DNA of 64,000 nt, taken from the NCBI GenBank assembly GCA_965214435.1, contig OZ243960.1, positions 2,294,001 through 2,358,000 of the forward strand, read 5' to 3'. The notes beneath the pieces were generated by a model. That model was not told the DNA's origin, did no database searches, and was given only the letters and a program-made list of their open reading frames with translations. A program made the position numbers and the translations under genes. Positions within the stretch are counted from its first letter, which is position 1. Each line of letters starts with the position of its first letter. Source of the DNA: Rubrobacter_A sp965214435. GTDB taxonomy: Bacteria; Actinomycetota; Rubrobacteria; Rubrobacterales; Rubrobacteraceae. Positions 24,394 to 32,605 of this stretch are shown here, in pieces.

Positions 24394-24666
24394 TTGAAGT
24401 TCGAATACTATCCAGAGACGGACTCTCTATACATCGAGCTAAACCCCGGCAGGAAAAGTAAGCCCGGAGGTGGGCAAGAAGTGGTCGGCTGGGGCAGCCG
24501 CGACATCGTCATAGACGTGGACGGCGACGGGACGCCCGTAGGTATAGACATAGACAGCTTTGCCTCCGAGATCGTGGACCTATCAAAGCTAGAAGCGGAG
24601 GGGCCCATCTTTGGACTCGCCCGCGCAGAGGGTGTCGAGCGGAGTACCGAGCATCGAGTAGGATAA
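24394..24666 (+). CDS. DUF2283 domain protein
   Basis: A 90-residue protein starting TTG behind AGGAGG. MKFEYYPETDSLYIELNPG is the DUF2283 opening; DIVIDVDGDGTPVGIDIDSFA is the second conserved part. Usually about 60-80 residues. Last gene of the island. Forms a likely operon with the 87-residue gene 4 bp upstream. Function unknown. Confidence 0.85.
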   Translation: MKFEYYPETDSLYIELNPGRKSKPGGGQEVVGWGSRDIVIDVDGDGTPVGIDIDSFASEIVDLSKLEAEGPIFGLARAEGVERSTEHRVG

Positions 24667-24776
24667 CCGTCCGCCTCGTCCACGGACTGTGCGGCTTCGC
24701 CGACGGGGAGATCTCCCCGCTTGATGGACCGGCAGTATCATGGGATAGTAAACAGTCCGGAGCGGGAGGTAGAGCC

Positions 24777-25226
24777 GTGCGGGAGATGACCGCTGGGGAG
24801 CGCAGGGAGTTCTTGCTTGAGGGCACGCGGACCGGGAAGCTGGCGACGGTCCGGGAGGACGGGCGGCCGCACGTGGCCCCGATCTGGTTTCTGCTCGATG
24901 GCGAAGCCGACGGCGAAACCGACGAGGCGTCGCTGGTTTTTATGACGGGAGAGGCCACGGTCAAGGGCCGCAACATCCGGCGCGACGGGCGGGTGTCGGT
25001 CTCCGTGGACGACGAGGAGCCGCCGTTTGCGTTCGTCCTGATCGAGGGCCGCGCCGAAGTCTCCGAGGACGCCGCCGACCTCCGCTACTGGGCGACCCGG
25101 ATAGCCCGCCGGTACATGGGCGAGGCGTTGGCCGAGTCCTACGGCGAGCGCAACAGCGTCCCCGGAGAGCTACTGGTCCGGGTTGTACCGGAGAAGGTTA
25201 TAGCCGAGACGGGTGTCGCCGACTAA
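24777..25226 (+). CDS. PPOX-class F420-dependent oxidoreductase
   Basis: A 149-residue split-barrel flavin/deazaflavin protein. Visible family features: TRTGKLATVREDGRPHVAPIWFLLDG, VFMTGEATVKGRNIRRDGRVSVSVDDEEPPFAFVLIEGRAEV and the C-terminal VRVVPEKVIAE. The K-G-R-N patch is typical for F420-binding members. GTG start after GGGAGG; ATG at 24786 is possible. Reductase of unknown substrate. Confidence 0.85.
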   Translation: MREMTAGERREFLLEGTRTGKLATVREDGRPHVAPIWFLLDGEADGETDEASLVFMTGEATVKGRNIRRDGRVSVSVDDEEPPFAFVLIEGRAEVSEDAADLRYWATRIARRYMGEALAESYGERNSVPGELLVRVVPEKVIAETGVAD

Positions 25227-25233
25227 CGGTTTC

Positions 25234-25863
25234 TCAGGGGATGCAGCAGACAAATACCCGGCCTTTTATCTCCCGGTCCCCGAGCGGGAAGGTGCCGTAA
25301 GGCTCTGTAGTCTCGACGAGGCTCCACTTGCCGGAAGACTCTAGGGCTTCGCGCCGTTTTTCGTATTCGTCGGCGGAGTCAGCGTCGGCGCGGGCGCTGT
25401 AGATCACACACCCGCCGGACGCCGTGACCCGCACAAGCTCGTCAAAGGACTCCGCCGGGGCGTGTCCTTCGGTAAATACCCCGGTGGCTACCGTGGCGGC
25501 AAAGGCGTTGTCCGGGAAGTCGAGCCGCTCCCCGAGTACCATCTGGTGCAACTCTTTGTAGACGTTTTTCTTCCGGGCGGCATCTAGCATGTTCTCGGAG
25601 AGGTCTATGCCGGTCAGGTCCTTGTAGCCGAGAGCCACCAGCACTTCGCCCATCAAGCCGGTGCCGGCCCCGGCGTCTAGGATGCCGCCGGACGCGGTCG
25701 ATACGTAGCGGCCGACGAGCCCGGCGGCGATCGCGGGTATCAGGTACCCGAAACCGAGCACGTCTTTTTCGTAGTTTTCGGCCCACTCGTCGTAGCGCGC
25801 CGCAAGCTCCCCGGTGCTCTCCGCCCCGTACACGCCCTGCAGGCGCTTCTCGCCTCCCGACAT
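25234..25863 (-). CDS. Class I SAM-dependent methyltransferase (METTL27/WBSCR27-like)
   Basis: A 209-residue protein. Starts with the GVYGAESTGELAARYDEWAENYEKDV segment typical of this subgroup; motif I ILDAGAGTGLMGE; LTGIDLSENML for motif II; DNAFAATVATGVFTEGH for motif IV. Substrate unknown. Ends 7 bp from the convergent PPOX gene. Confidence 0.8.
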   Translation of the reverse strand: MSGGEKRLQGVYGAESTGELAARYDEWAENYEKDVLGFGYLIPAIAAGLVGRYVSTASGGILDAGAGTGLMGEVLVALGYKDLTGIDLSENMLDAARKKNVYKELHQMVLGERLDFPDNAFAATVATGVFTEGHAPAESFDELVRVTASGGCVIYSARADADSADEYEKRREALESSGKWSLVETTEPYGTFPLGDREIKGRVFVCCIP

Positions 25864-26004
25864 ACCATCACCCTCCCGGCTGCTCGCTGCGATTTACGAC
25901 TAGGGTAGGCCGAACGCCGTCCCATCTCAAGCCACGTGCCGGAGCATAAAGTGTTCTATGATTACCGCGTGGGAGATACCGGTCACACGGAAAGTCTCGG
26001 GTCC

Positions 26005-26676
26005 ATGGAAGAGAGGTTGCGGGAGGCGGTCCCGCGGCCGCTCTCCGGGTGGCGCGAGGTGTACGAGAGCTTCTCGCCGGTAGACCTCGCCGACGGCAGC
26101 CGTAGGCCCCGGGTACCGCCCGGTGGAGCCAGCGGCAGCCGCCGGGCGGCGGTGTTGATCCCGGTCTTGCTGGAGAGCGGCGGGGCGCGGCTGGTTTATA
26201 CGGTCCGCAAAGGACACCTGCAGGACCACGCCGGGCAGATCTCCTTTCCCGGCGGGGCCGCGGAAACTACCGACGGCTCGCTAGAAGAAACCGCGCTCCG
26301 GGAAGCCCGGGAAGAGATAGACCTTCCACCGCAGATGGTCAAAGTCCTCGGGAAGCTCGAAGAGATGTACATACCGCCCTCGAACTTCCTCGTAAGCCCC
26401 TTTGTCGGGCTCTTGCAGCCCGAGGCGGAGCTAACGCTGGCCCCGGATGAGGTGGAGGAGATCTTTACCGCGGGTCTCGACGAGTTGCTCTCGCCGGAGA
26501 CGTTCCAGAAGGTCGTCTGGCGGCGCGACGGCCGGGACTACGAGATCCCGGTGTTCGCCGTCGGGGAAAGAGACGCTGCAAACGGAAATCCCGGGCGCCG
26601 GGAGATCTGGGGCGCGACCGCCGCCATGACCGCGGCCCTACTCTCCCGCCTCGGCTGGCGGCGGCCCGGCGCGTAG
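26005..26676 (+). CDS. Nudix hydrolase, CoA pyrophosphatase-like
   Basis: A protein of about 223 residues from ATG at 26005 (the frame is open upstream to GTG 25936, but that part is unlike the family). Nudix box: GGAAETTDGSLEETALREAREE then IDLP. The preceding LVYTVRKGHLQDHAGQISFPGG is the CoA-diphosphatase (NUDT7/8) signature, LLTxR..L..H.GqvsFPGG. Predicted to cleave CoA or acyl-CoA to phosphopantetheine and 3',5'-ADP. Confidence 0.82.
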   Translation: MEERLREAVPRPLSGWREVYESFSPVDLADGSRRPRVPPGGASGSRRAAVLIPVLLESGGARLVYTVRKGHLQDHAGQISFPGGAAETTDGSLEETALREAREEIDLPPQMVKVLGKLEEMYIPPSNFLVSPFVGLLQPEAELTLAPDEVEEIFTAGLDELLSPETFQKVVWRRDGRDYEIPVFAVGERDAANGNPGRREIWGATAAMTAALLSRLGWRRPGA

Positions 26677-26755
26677 CCGGACGCGAGCCAGTCCGGGCGT
26701 GAGTCAGTCCGGGCGTGAGCCTCGCGGGTTTTCGCCAACGTGGTAAGTTATCCGG

Positions 26756-27940
26756 GTGAGTACGGAGGCCGAGAGCGGGGAAGAGCGCCAGCCGGTCTAC
26801 AAGGACCATAACCTCCACATAATCTTCGCCGTCACCCTCATGGCGGTTCTCGGCCAGTCCAGCGTCAGCCCGGCGTTTCCGAGTGTTATGCAGGAGTTCG
26901 GGGTCACGGCCGGGCAGGTGGCGCTCCTCATAACGTTCTTTACGCTGCCGGGGATAGCGCTGACCCCGGTCCTCGGGGTACTCTCGGACAAGCTCGGCCG
27001 CAAGCGGGTCCTGGCTCCGGCCCTGATCCTGTTCGGCATCGCCGGCGGGGCCTGCGCCTTGGCCCGGGACTTCGAGTCGCTCCTGCTGCTACGCTTTTTG
27101 CAGGGGATGGGGGCCGCGGCGCTCGGTACCCTGAACGTAACCCTGGTCGGGGACTTATACCAGGGCCGCGAGCGCTCGACGGCGATGGGTTACAACGCGA
27201 GCGTCCTCAGCATCGCCACGGCCAGCTACCCGGCGCTCGGCGGTATCCTGGCGGCTTTCGCCTGGTACTACCCGTTCGCCCTGCCGATCGTCGCCGTCCC
27301 GATAGCGCTCCTGGTTCTTTTCTCCCTGCACAACCCGGACGTCCACAACGAGCAGAGCCTGAAAGAGTACTTCGGCAACGTTTGGGGTCGGCTAAAGGTC
27401 CGCCAGGTGCCGGGCTTGCTGTTCGCGAGCCTCGCCACGTTCATTATCCTCTTTGGGCCCCAGATCTACTACCTGCCGATCCTGATGGGTGACCGCTTCT
27501 CCGTCGGGCCGGTGTTTATCGGGGTGGTCTTGTCCGGCGCGTCCCTGGTAACCGCGCTTACCTCCTCTCAACTCGGACGCCTTACAGGTATCTTTAAGGA
27601 AACGAGCCTCCTGAAAGCGGCCTTCCTGCTCTACGCGATAGCGCTCGCCACCGTGCCGCTGGTAGGGAGCCCCTGGCTACTTCTTTTGCCCGCCGCGGTC
27701 TTCGGGGTCGCCCAGGGTATAAACATCCCAAACATCCTGACGCTCTTGAACGGCTTTGCCCCGGACGAGAATCGCGGCGCGTTTATGTCGGTAAACGGCT
27801 CGGTATTGCGCCTCGGGCAGACGATCGGACCGCTCCTCATGGGTCTTACCGCCGCCACCATCGGGGCCTCCGGCGCGTACCTGGCTGCCGCGGGGCTTGC
27901 CGCCACCACGTTCGTCGTCGTCCTCCTGGTGATCAAGTAG
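26756..27940 (+). CDS. Major facilitator superfamily transporter
   Basis: A 394-residue protein with about 12 helices. MFS motif A between helices 2 and 3 reads GVLSDKLGRKRVLAPA; R-G-M-G motif (LLRFLQGMGAAA) in helix 4; a GSVLRLGQTIGPLLMG segment in helix 11. Drug-efflux-like (DHA1) features but substrate unknown. GTG start with a weak ribosome site; about 24 hydrophilic residues precede helix 1. Confidence 0.88.
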   Translation: MSTEAESGEERQPVYKDHNLHIIFAVTLMAVLGQSSVSPAFPSVMQEFGVTAGQVALLITFFTLPGIALTPVLGVLSDKLGRKRVLAPALILFGIAGGACALARDFESLLLLRFLQGMGAAALGTLNVTLVGDLYQGRERSTAMGYNASVLSIATASYPALGGILAAFAWYYPFALPIVAVPIALLVLFSLHNPDVHNEQSLKEYFGNVWGRLKVRQVPGLLFASLATFIILFGPQIYYLPILMGDRFSVGPVFIGVVLSGASLVTALTSSQLGRLTGIFKETSLLKAAFLLYAIALATVPLVGSPWLLLLPAAVFGVAQGINIPNILTLLNGFAPDENRGAFMSVNGSVLRLGQTIGPLLMGLTAATIGASGAYLAAAGLAATTFVVVLLVIK

Positions 27941-28039
27941 TTAACCGGCTTTCTGTAGTTTCTGACCCAGAAAACACGTGTCTACAATGTATCTTGCGGG
28001 TACTAGTAGGCAAGTAGAGAGAACTTTTGGAGGCGCACG

Positions 28040-29419
28040 GTGGCGACGCGAGAGGTGCAGAACGAGCGGATACAAGAGCTAAACGACGAGGAGGTCCGGG
28101 ACGGTAAGTACGTCCTGTACTGGATGCAGTCTTCCCAGCGGGCCGCTTACAACCACGCCCTCGAATACGCGGTCCAGAGGGCGAACGACCTCGACCAGCG
28201 GGTGCTCGTGGTATTCGGGTTGACCGATGATTACCCGGAAGCCAACCTGCGGCACTACACGTTCATGCTGGAAGGGCTAAAGGACGCCCAGGACGCCTTG
28301 AAAGAGCGGAACATAAAGATGGTCGTCCGGCAGGGGTCCCCCGACGATGTGGCGCTCGAAGCCGGTAAAGACGCCTCGCTCATAGTTACCGACCGCGGCT
28401 ACATGCGTCCGCAGCGCGCCTGGCGCGAGAAAGTCGCCGAAAACGCGGGCTGCGCCGTCGTTCAGGTGGAGACCGATGTCGTGGTGCCGGTCGAGCTGGC
28501 CTCGGACAAAAAAGAGTACGCCGCCCGCACGCTGCGGCCAAAAATCACCGAGCACCTCGACGATTTTCTCGTGGAGCTAAAACCGACCCCCGCCGGGAAA
28601 AGCTCCCTTAACATGAAGGCTGATGGCCTCGACCTCTCGAACCTGGACAAGGTCCTCGATGATATGGACCTCGACCGTAGCGTCGAGCCGGTGAGCCACC
28701 TCTTTACCGGCGGCGCTTCGGCGGCTGAGGCCACGCTGGACGACTTTCTAAAGAACAAGTTCGGCTCCTACGTGGAGAACCGCAACCAGCCGCAGACCGA
28801 CGACGTCTCGCACATGAGCAAGTACCTCCACTACGGGCACATCTCGCCGGTGTACCTGGCGCTCCGCATAAAAGACGCGGGCGCCGCCAAAGAAAATATC
28901 GACTCCTACGTCGAGGAGGTCGTCGTCCGGCGCGAGTTGTCTATGAACTTCGTGTACTACACCGAAGACTACGACTCTATGTCATGCCTGCCCGGCTGGG
29001 CCAAAGAGACACTGGAGGAGCACAAAGACGACGACCGCGAGTACGTCTACACGAGTAAGCAGCTAGAGGACGCCGAGACCCATGACGAGTACTGGAACGC
29101 GGCGATGCGGGAGATGCGCTACACGGGGTACATGCACAACTACATGCGGATGTACTGGGGAAAGAAGATCCTGGAGTGGACCAACACCCCGGAGCACGCC
29201 TACAAGACTACGCTCTACCTGAACAACAAGTACTTCCTCGACGGCCGCGACCCGAACTCCTTCGCTAACGTTTCCTGGGTCTTCGGCCAGCACGACCAGG
29301 GCTGGAAAGAACGTCCCGTCTATGGCAAGGTCCGCTACATGTCTTCCGGTGGCCTCGAACGCAAGGCCAAACCGCAGCAGTACGTGGAGAAGATAGACGA
29401 GCGCGTAGCAGACGTCTAA
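28040..29419 (+). CDS. phr: Class II CPD photolyase
   Basis: A 459-residue deoxyribodipyrimidine photolyase. The N-terminal Rossmann domain starts VLYWMQSSQRAAYNHALEYA, the class II opening; C-terminal FAD domain shows HMSKYLHYGHISPV, RRELSMNFVYYT, YMHNYMRMYWGKKILEW and LNNKYFLDGRDPNSFANVSW, all class II hallmarks. Repairs cyclobutane pyrimidine dimers with light. GTG start with TTGGAGG at optimal distance. Fits a radiation-tolerant actinobacterium. Monocistronic from what is visible. Confidence 0.95.
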   Translation: MATREVQNERIQELNDEEVRDGKYVLYWMQSSQRAAYNHALEYAVQRANDLDQRVLVVFGLTDDYPEANLRHYTFMLEGLKDAQDALKERNIKMVVRQGSPDDVALEAGKDASLIVTDRGYMRPQRAWREKVAENAGCAVVQVETDVVVPVELASDKKEYAARTLRPKITEHLDDFLVELKPTPAGKSSLNMKADGLDLSNLDKVLDDMDLDRSVEPVSHLFTGGASAAEATLDDFLKNKFGSYVENRNQPQTDDVSHMSKYLHYGHISPVYLALRIKDAGAAKENIDSYVEEVVVRRELSMNFVYYTEDYDSMSCLPGWAKETLEEHKDDDREYVYTSKQLEDAETHDEYWNAAMREMRYTGYMHNYMRMYWGKKILEWTNTPEHAYKTTLYLNNKYFLDGRDPNSFANVSWVFGQHDQGWKERPVYGKVRYMSSGGLERKAKPQQYVEKIDERVADV

Positions 29420-29719
29420 GCCGTGCCACCCTCCAGGAACAAACATAGGGAGCGCCGGCGGGATGGCGTTCCGAAAGCCTGGTGCCGGCCGGGAAGCTTC
29501 CACTCACTGGGCCGCTGGCGGAGGATGACCGGGTAAGGAAGGCTAACGGACAGTGGTACGCGGCGCGGACCGGAGAGTCCGGAGCCGACACTCCGGGCGG
29601 TGTTAAAACCCAACTCGCGTTCGAGGATTAATGAATTAACCCGCCGCAACCCGACGCATCCGGGGCCTTTGTGGGCATTACCCCTTGTAGGACTTCGAGT
29701 ACCCGTCGAAAGGAGAGGT
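29420..29719 (+). other. Intergenic stretch, no gene seen
   Basis: About 300 bp between the photolyase and a hypothetical gene. The frame of the downstream gene is open through much of it, but no coding pattern or ribosome site is visible until 29710. A CCGGAG/CTCCGG pair near 29570-29600 and a short AT-rich run (GGATTAATGAATTAA) are the only structures noted. No tRNA recognised. Confidence 0.4.
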
Positions 29720-30430
29720 GTGGGCCTCGATGTTTACGTGGGTTCCCTGGCCCGCTACTACACGGGCGACTGGGAGACGGCAGTACAGCAGCGGGCGCGC
29801 GAGCAGGGTGCGGACTCGGTGGTACTCCGGCCGTTTTCTTCTGGAGAGGACCCGAACCCGTCCGAGGTCGAGGAGATGGTCGGGCGCTGGCAGGGTGCCC
29901 TGAACGAGGTGCTTTCGGACCACCTCGCGGGCGAGCCGCTCTCCTGGGACGAGTCTGGCGCGGCCCCGTACTTTACCGACAAACCGGGCTGGACCGGCTA
30001 CGGCGCCCTGCTCCTCCTGGCAGCCTACGAAGAGAACGCCGAGACTTCGTTTCCCGAAGAGGTGCCGCCGGACTGGCAAGAGGATCCCGCGCTAGAAACC
30101 TCTACCGCCGAAGACTACCGGTGGTCGCGCTACGCGGCCCTGCTCGCCCCGGAGCTGTGGCTCCCTCAAGACTTCGACTTTGTATTCCGCTTTCTGGAAC
30201 TCCGCGGCCAGGAGGTGCTGATCGGACCGTCCCCACTCCTCCTGCAGCAACTCCGGTACCTCAACAGCCGCACCTTCTCCGCGAGCCCCGGAGACCTCGC
30301 CCGCTGGCGGACCGGCGAGGTAGAAGCCGAAAACGAGTTCGAGGCCAGCGCCAAATACGGGCTCGCGGTCTTTCTCGACCTCGCTGAAGACTCCGTGGAG
30401 CACCGGCTGCCGATAAAACTGGACTACTAA
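29720..30430 (+). CDS. Hypothetical protein (about 236 aa)
   Basis: Starts at GTG 29720 behind AAGGAGAG: VGLDVYVGSLARYYTGDWET. Soluble and rich in Trp, Glu and Leu, with a leucine-rich C-terminal region (LLLQQLRYLNSRTF) and a final VFLDLAEDSVEHRLPIKLDY. The open frame extends 40 codons upstream but that part is not protein-like. No family recognised; somewhat similar in tone to bacterial SMI1/DUF-type immunity-like proteins, which is a guess. Confidence 0.6.
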   Translation: MGLDVYVGSLARYYTGDWETAVQQRAREQGADSVVLRPFSSGEDPNPSEVEEMVGRWQGALNEVLSDHLAGEPLSWDESGAAPYFTDKPGWTGYGALLLLAAYEENAETSFPEEVPPDWQEDPALETSTAEDYRWSRYAALLAPELWLPQDFDFVFRFLELRGQEVLIGPSPLLLQQLRYLNSRTFSASPGDLARWRTGEVEAENEFEASAKYGLAVFLDLAEDSVEHRLPIKLDY

Positions 30431-30505
30431 CCCGCGTAGTTTGTAACCAGACGTTTGTAACCAGACTAATGTGTAAAAAACGTTAAATATAGGATGCTAG
30501 GTAGC

Positions 30506-30550
30506 TTATCCACAAGATGTTGTGGATAAAGGTGGATAAACAGTGGATAA
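30506..30550. promoter_or_regulatory. Cluster of four DnaA boxes
   Basis: TTATCCACA (30506-30514, plus strand) is a perfect consensus box. It is followed on the minus strand by three boxes: TTATCCACA (30521-30529), TTATCCACC (30531-30539) and TTATCCACT (30542-30550). The minus-strand boxes are 10 and 11 bp apart, one helical turn each. An AT-rich run (AAAAAACGTTAAATATA) lies just before. It sits in the gap before the MIP18-type Fe-S gene, with no dnaA or dnaN nearby, so it is more likely a DnaA-titration or control site than the chromosome origin. Confidence 0.75.
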
Positions 30551-30711
30551 ACGCATCCCATGTAACGAGCCGGTAACCTGGCGGCCGGAAACCGTCCGGT
30601 AGGTGTGACTGCGTGGGGGCTTGCCCGGGTAGACAAAAGGGAGGATACGCTTACAATTGAGTAAGAGGTTAGCCGATAGTGATGAGTTAACATTTATTAT
30701 GAGGTGAAAAT

Positions 30712-31014
30712 ATGATTACGGAAGACCGGGTACGGGACCAGCTAAGGAACGTTATAGACCCAGAGATCGGGATGGACCTCGTGGAGTTGGGTCTTATCTA
30801 CGACATCGAGGTCCACGAGGAGGGCCGTCACGTCGACGTAAACTTCTCCCTGACCAGCCCGATGTGCCCGGTGGGAGATATGATCCAGGAGCAGGTCGAG
30901 ACCGAGGCCCTTTCCATCGAAGGTGTGGAGACCGTCAACGCCCAGCTCACCTTCGACCCGATGTGGAGTCCGGAGATGATGAGCCCGGCCGCCAAACTCT
31001 TTTTCGGCCGATAG
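30712..31014 (+). CDS. MIP18-family (DUF59) metal-sulfur cluster assembly factor
   Basis: A 100-residue protein with the MIP18/PaaD/SufT fold: VRDQLRNVIDPEIGMDLVELGL then IYDIEV, then VNFSLTSPMCPVGDMIQEQV with the conserved Cys of the family, and VETVNAQLTFDPMWSPEMMS at the end. Assists Fe-S cluster maturation. ATG after GAGGTG. The alkA-like gene starts directly after it and is probably co-transcribed. The gap upstream holds the DnaA-box cluster. Confidence 0.92.
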   Translation: MITEDRVRDQLRNVIDPEIGMDLVELGLIYDIEVHEEGRHVDVNFSLTSPMCPVGDMIQEQVETEALSIEGVETVNAQLTFDPMWSPEMMSPAAKLFFGR

Positions 31015-31097
31015 ACGACCCCAAAAGTCCGGCCCGTACCGCGCCCTCTAGTGGGGCGGACGCGGCAACCGAACACTTACTAACCTGCGGCGAGCCC

Positions 31098-31677
31098 GTG
31101 ATGACCGGGCTCGTCTCCCGCATCGGGGATCTCGACCACGAAGCCCGCCGCCGGGGCCGCCCGGAAGAAGCCTACGCCTCCCTCGTGCGAGCCGTCGTCG
31201 GCCAGCAGTTATCTACCATAGCCGCCCGGAGCATCTACGGCCGCCTCACCGACCTATTCGGTGGACGCCCGCCAGAGCCACTGGAAGTGCTCTCGGCCGC
31301 GGAAGACGACCTGCGCGGAGCCGGTCTCTCGCGGCCAAAGATACGTTACCTGCGAGACCTCGCACACAAGACTTCATCCGGCGACCTCGACCTCGAACTA
31401 CTGCCGGAGCTGCCGGACGGAGAAGTCGCGTCACGCCTGATCGCCGTAAAAGGCATCGGGCAGTGGACCGCCGACATGTTTCTCATGTTCCACCTCCGCC
31501 GTCCCGACATCCTCCCGGTCGGCGACCTCGGCATCCGCCGCGCCGTCGAGAAAGCCTACGGCTCTCCCCGCGCTACCCACCCCCGACGAGCTACGGAGCA
31601 TAGCCGAACCCTGGAGCCCACACCGCACGCTCGCCTGCTTCTACCTCTGGGAATCGCTGGACACCGACCAGCGGTAA
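31098..31677 (+). pseudogene. DNA-3-methyladenine glycosylase (AlkA-like), frameshifted near 31563
   Basis: HhH-GPD glycosylase core is intact: VGQQLSTIAARSIYGRL, the HhH motif LIAVKGIGQWTADMF with Lys, and PVGDLGIRRAVEKAYG with the catalytic Asp. Just after KAYG (codon GGC at 31560-31562) the frame fails. Skipping one base (T at 31563) gives LPALPTPDELRSIAEPWSPH and then the family ending FYLWESLDTDQR-stop at 31675-31677. So a single-base insertion, or a sequencing error in GGCTCTCCCC, separates the last 37 residues. The unshifted frame would run to 31718 with unrelated residues. The start is unclear: family-like residues extend upstream of GTG 31098 into a region with no good start. Confidence 0.75.
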
Positions 31678-31832
31678 AGCTCCGTAGGACCCCGGCGAAC
31701 CTCACCTGCCTCCGATGAGACGGTAGAAAAGCTGATTTGACCCGCGCCTTTCGAGCATTTAGCATGTTGTTGGTTTAAAGGGGAAAGGCTTAAGGACTCT
31801 CTTAGAGGGACCGAGGATTAGAAGGAGGCAAT

Positions 31833-32333
31833 ATGAGACGTTTACTCTATACGGCTACGCTAGCCATGCTAGCCATGCTAGTTTTTGCACCGGCAGCCTT
31901 GGCTCAGCAAGGTGACCTGAACTGCGAAGATTTCGGACGTTCGCAGGCGGAGGCCCAAGGAAACCTGAGGGCTAACCCCTCGGACCCGAACAACCTGGAC
32001 ACTGAAGACGACGGTGTTGCCTGTGAGACCTTTACTTACCCGGACGGAACCGCCAGGGACGAAGTTCCCGTACAGTCAGCGGTAAGCCCAACCGGTGACT
32101 TGGACTGCGAAGACTTTGCGACCCAAGAAGAAGCTCAGGCTGTCTACAATCAGGACCCCAGTGACCCGAATAACCTGGACCAAGACAACGACGGTCTGGC
32201 CTGTGAGGAATACCCGTATTCTAGTCTGACCCCGCTTCCCGAAGGCTCACTGCCTCTTTCTTCGGACGAGACACTCGATGACGTGCAAGGTCAAGTGCTG
32301 CAACCCGCCCGCCCGCAATCACCCCGTCGCTAG
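31833..32333 (+). CDS. Secreted protein with two excalibur calcium-binding domains
   Basis: A 166-residue protein with a signal peptide ending ALAQQG (a 9-bp repeat encodes LAMLAML). Two excalibur domains follow: DLNCEDF...DTEDDGVACE and DLDCEDF...DQDNDGLACE, each with paired Cys and the D-x-D-x-D-G calcium loop. After a Pro/Ser linker the frame ends QPARPQSPRR-stop right after a CCCG tandem. A sortase-type signal lies in the next frame (32347-32457), so the anchored form appears to be out of frame. ATG with AAGGAGG. A good terminator follows. Confidence 0.85.
   Translation: MRRLLYTATLAMLAMLVFAPAALAQQGDLNCEDFGRSQAEAQGNLRANPSDPNNLDTEDDGVACETFTYPDGTARDEVPVQSAVSPTGDLDCEDFATQEEAQAVYNQDPSDPNNLDQDNDGLACEEYPYSSLTPLPEGSLPLSSDETLDDVQGQVLQPARPQSPRR
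32304..32315 (+). repeat. CCCG tetranucleotide tandem (3 copies), possible slippage site
   Basis: CCCGCCCGCCCG lies just before the end of the excalibur frame. Because the unit is four bases, loss of one copy would shift the frame by exactly the amount needed to join the excalibur protein to the downstream LPxTG-like tail. Confidence 0.5.
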
Positions 32334-32346
32334 TGACGGTACACAA

Positions 32347-32457
32347 ATGCAAGAGATGCCCGATACAGGAGGCCCGATACTCCTGGCTCCGCTCGCCTTG
32401 CTGCTGACAGGCTCTGGCTTGCTAGGCCTGATCTGGCCCCGACGACACAACTCGTAG
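32347..32457 (+). pseudogene. Out-of-frame sortase sorting signal (MPDTGG + TM + RR)
   Basis: In the frame one base off from the excalibur gene the DNA reads MQEMPDTGGPILLAPLALLL, then TGSGLLGLIW and PRRHNS-stop: an LPxTG-like motif, a hydrophobic helix and basic tail, i.e. a complete cell-wall sorting signal. In frame-1 the upstream residues (RNHPVASDGTQ) also read as a linker. It has no ribosome site of its own, so it only makes sense as the end of the excalibur protein after a frameshift. Confidence 0.6.
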
Positions 32458-32498
32458 AAACTCTACTACCGGCAGAACCTCGCGCCTTTCCAAGAAAA

Positions 32499-32538
32499 CA
32501 TAGAGAGACCGGAGTGTAAAAGCTCTGGTCTCTCTGTG
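32499..32538 (+). terminator. Rho-independent-like terminator
   Basis: 16-bp stem with two G-U pairs: left arm 32499-32514 (CATAGAGAGACCGGAG), right arm 32523-32538, 8-nt loop, followed by TTCGTTGATGTT. Ends the excalibur transcript. Confidence 0.65.
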
Positions 32539-32605
32539 TTCGTTGATGTTCACCAGGCCGGTAGCCCGGTAGCGGCTGCGGCAGGCAACAGACTATCATG
32601 GGTGG

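Noticed and set aside
29560..29610. CCGGAG/CTCCGG pair as a terminator after the photolyase
   Set aside because: Arms are only six bases, the loop is long and there is no U-run.
30506..30550. DnaA-box cluster as the chromosome origin
   Set aside because: No dnaA, dnaN, recF or gyrase genes lie near it, only four boxes exist, and there is no other origin signature. Kept as a regulatory or titration site.
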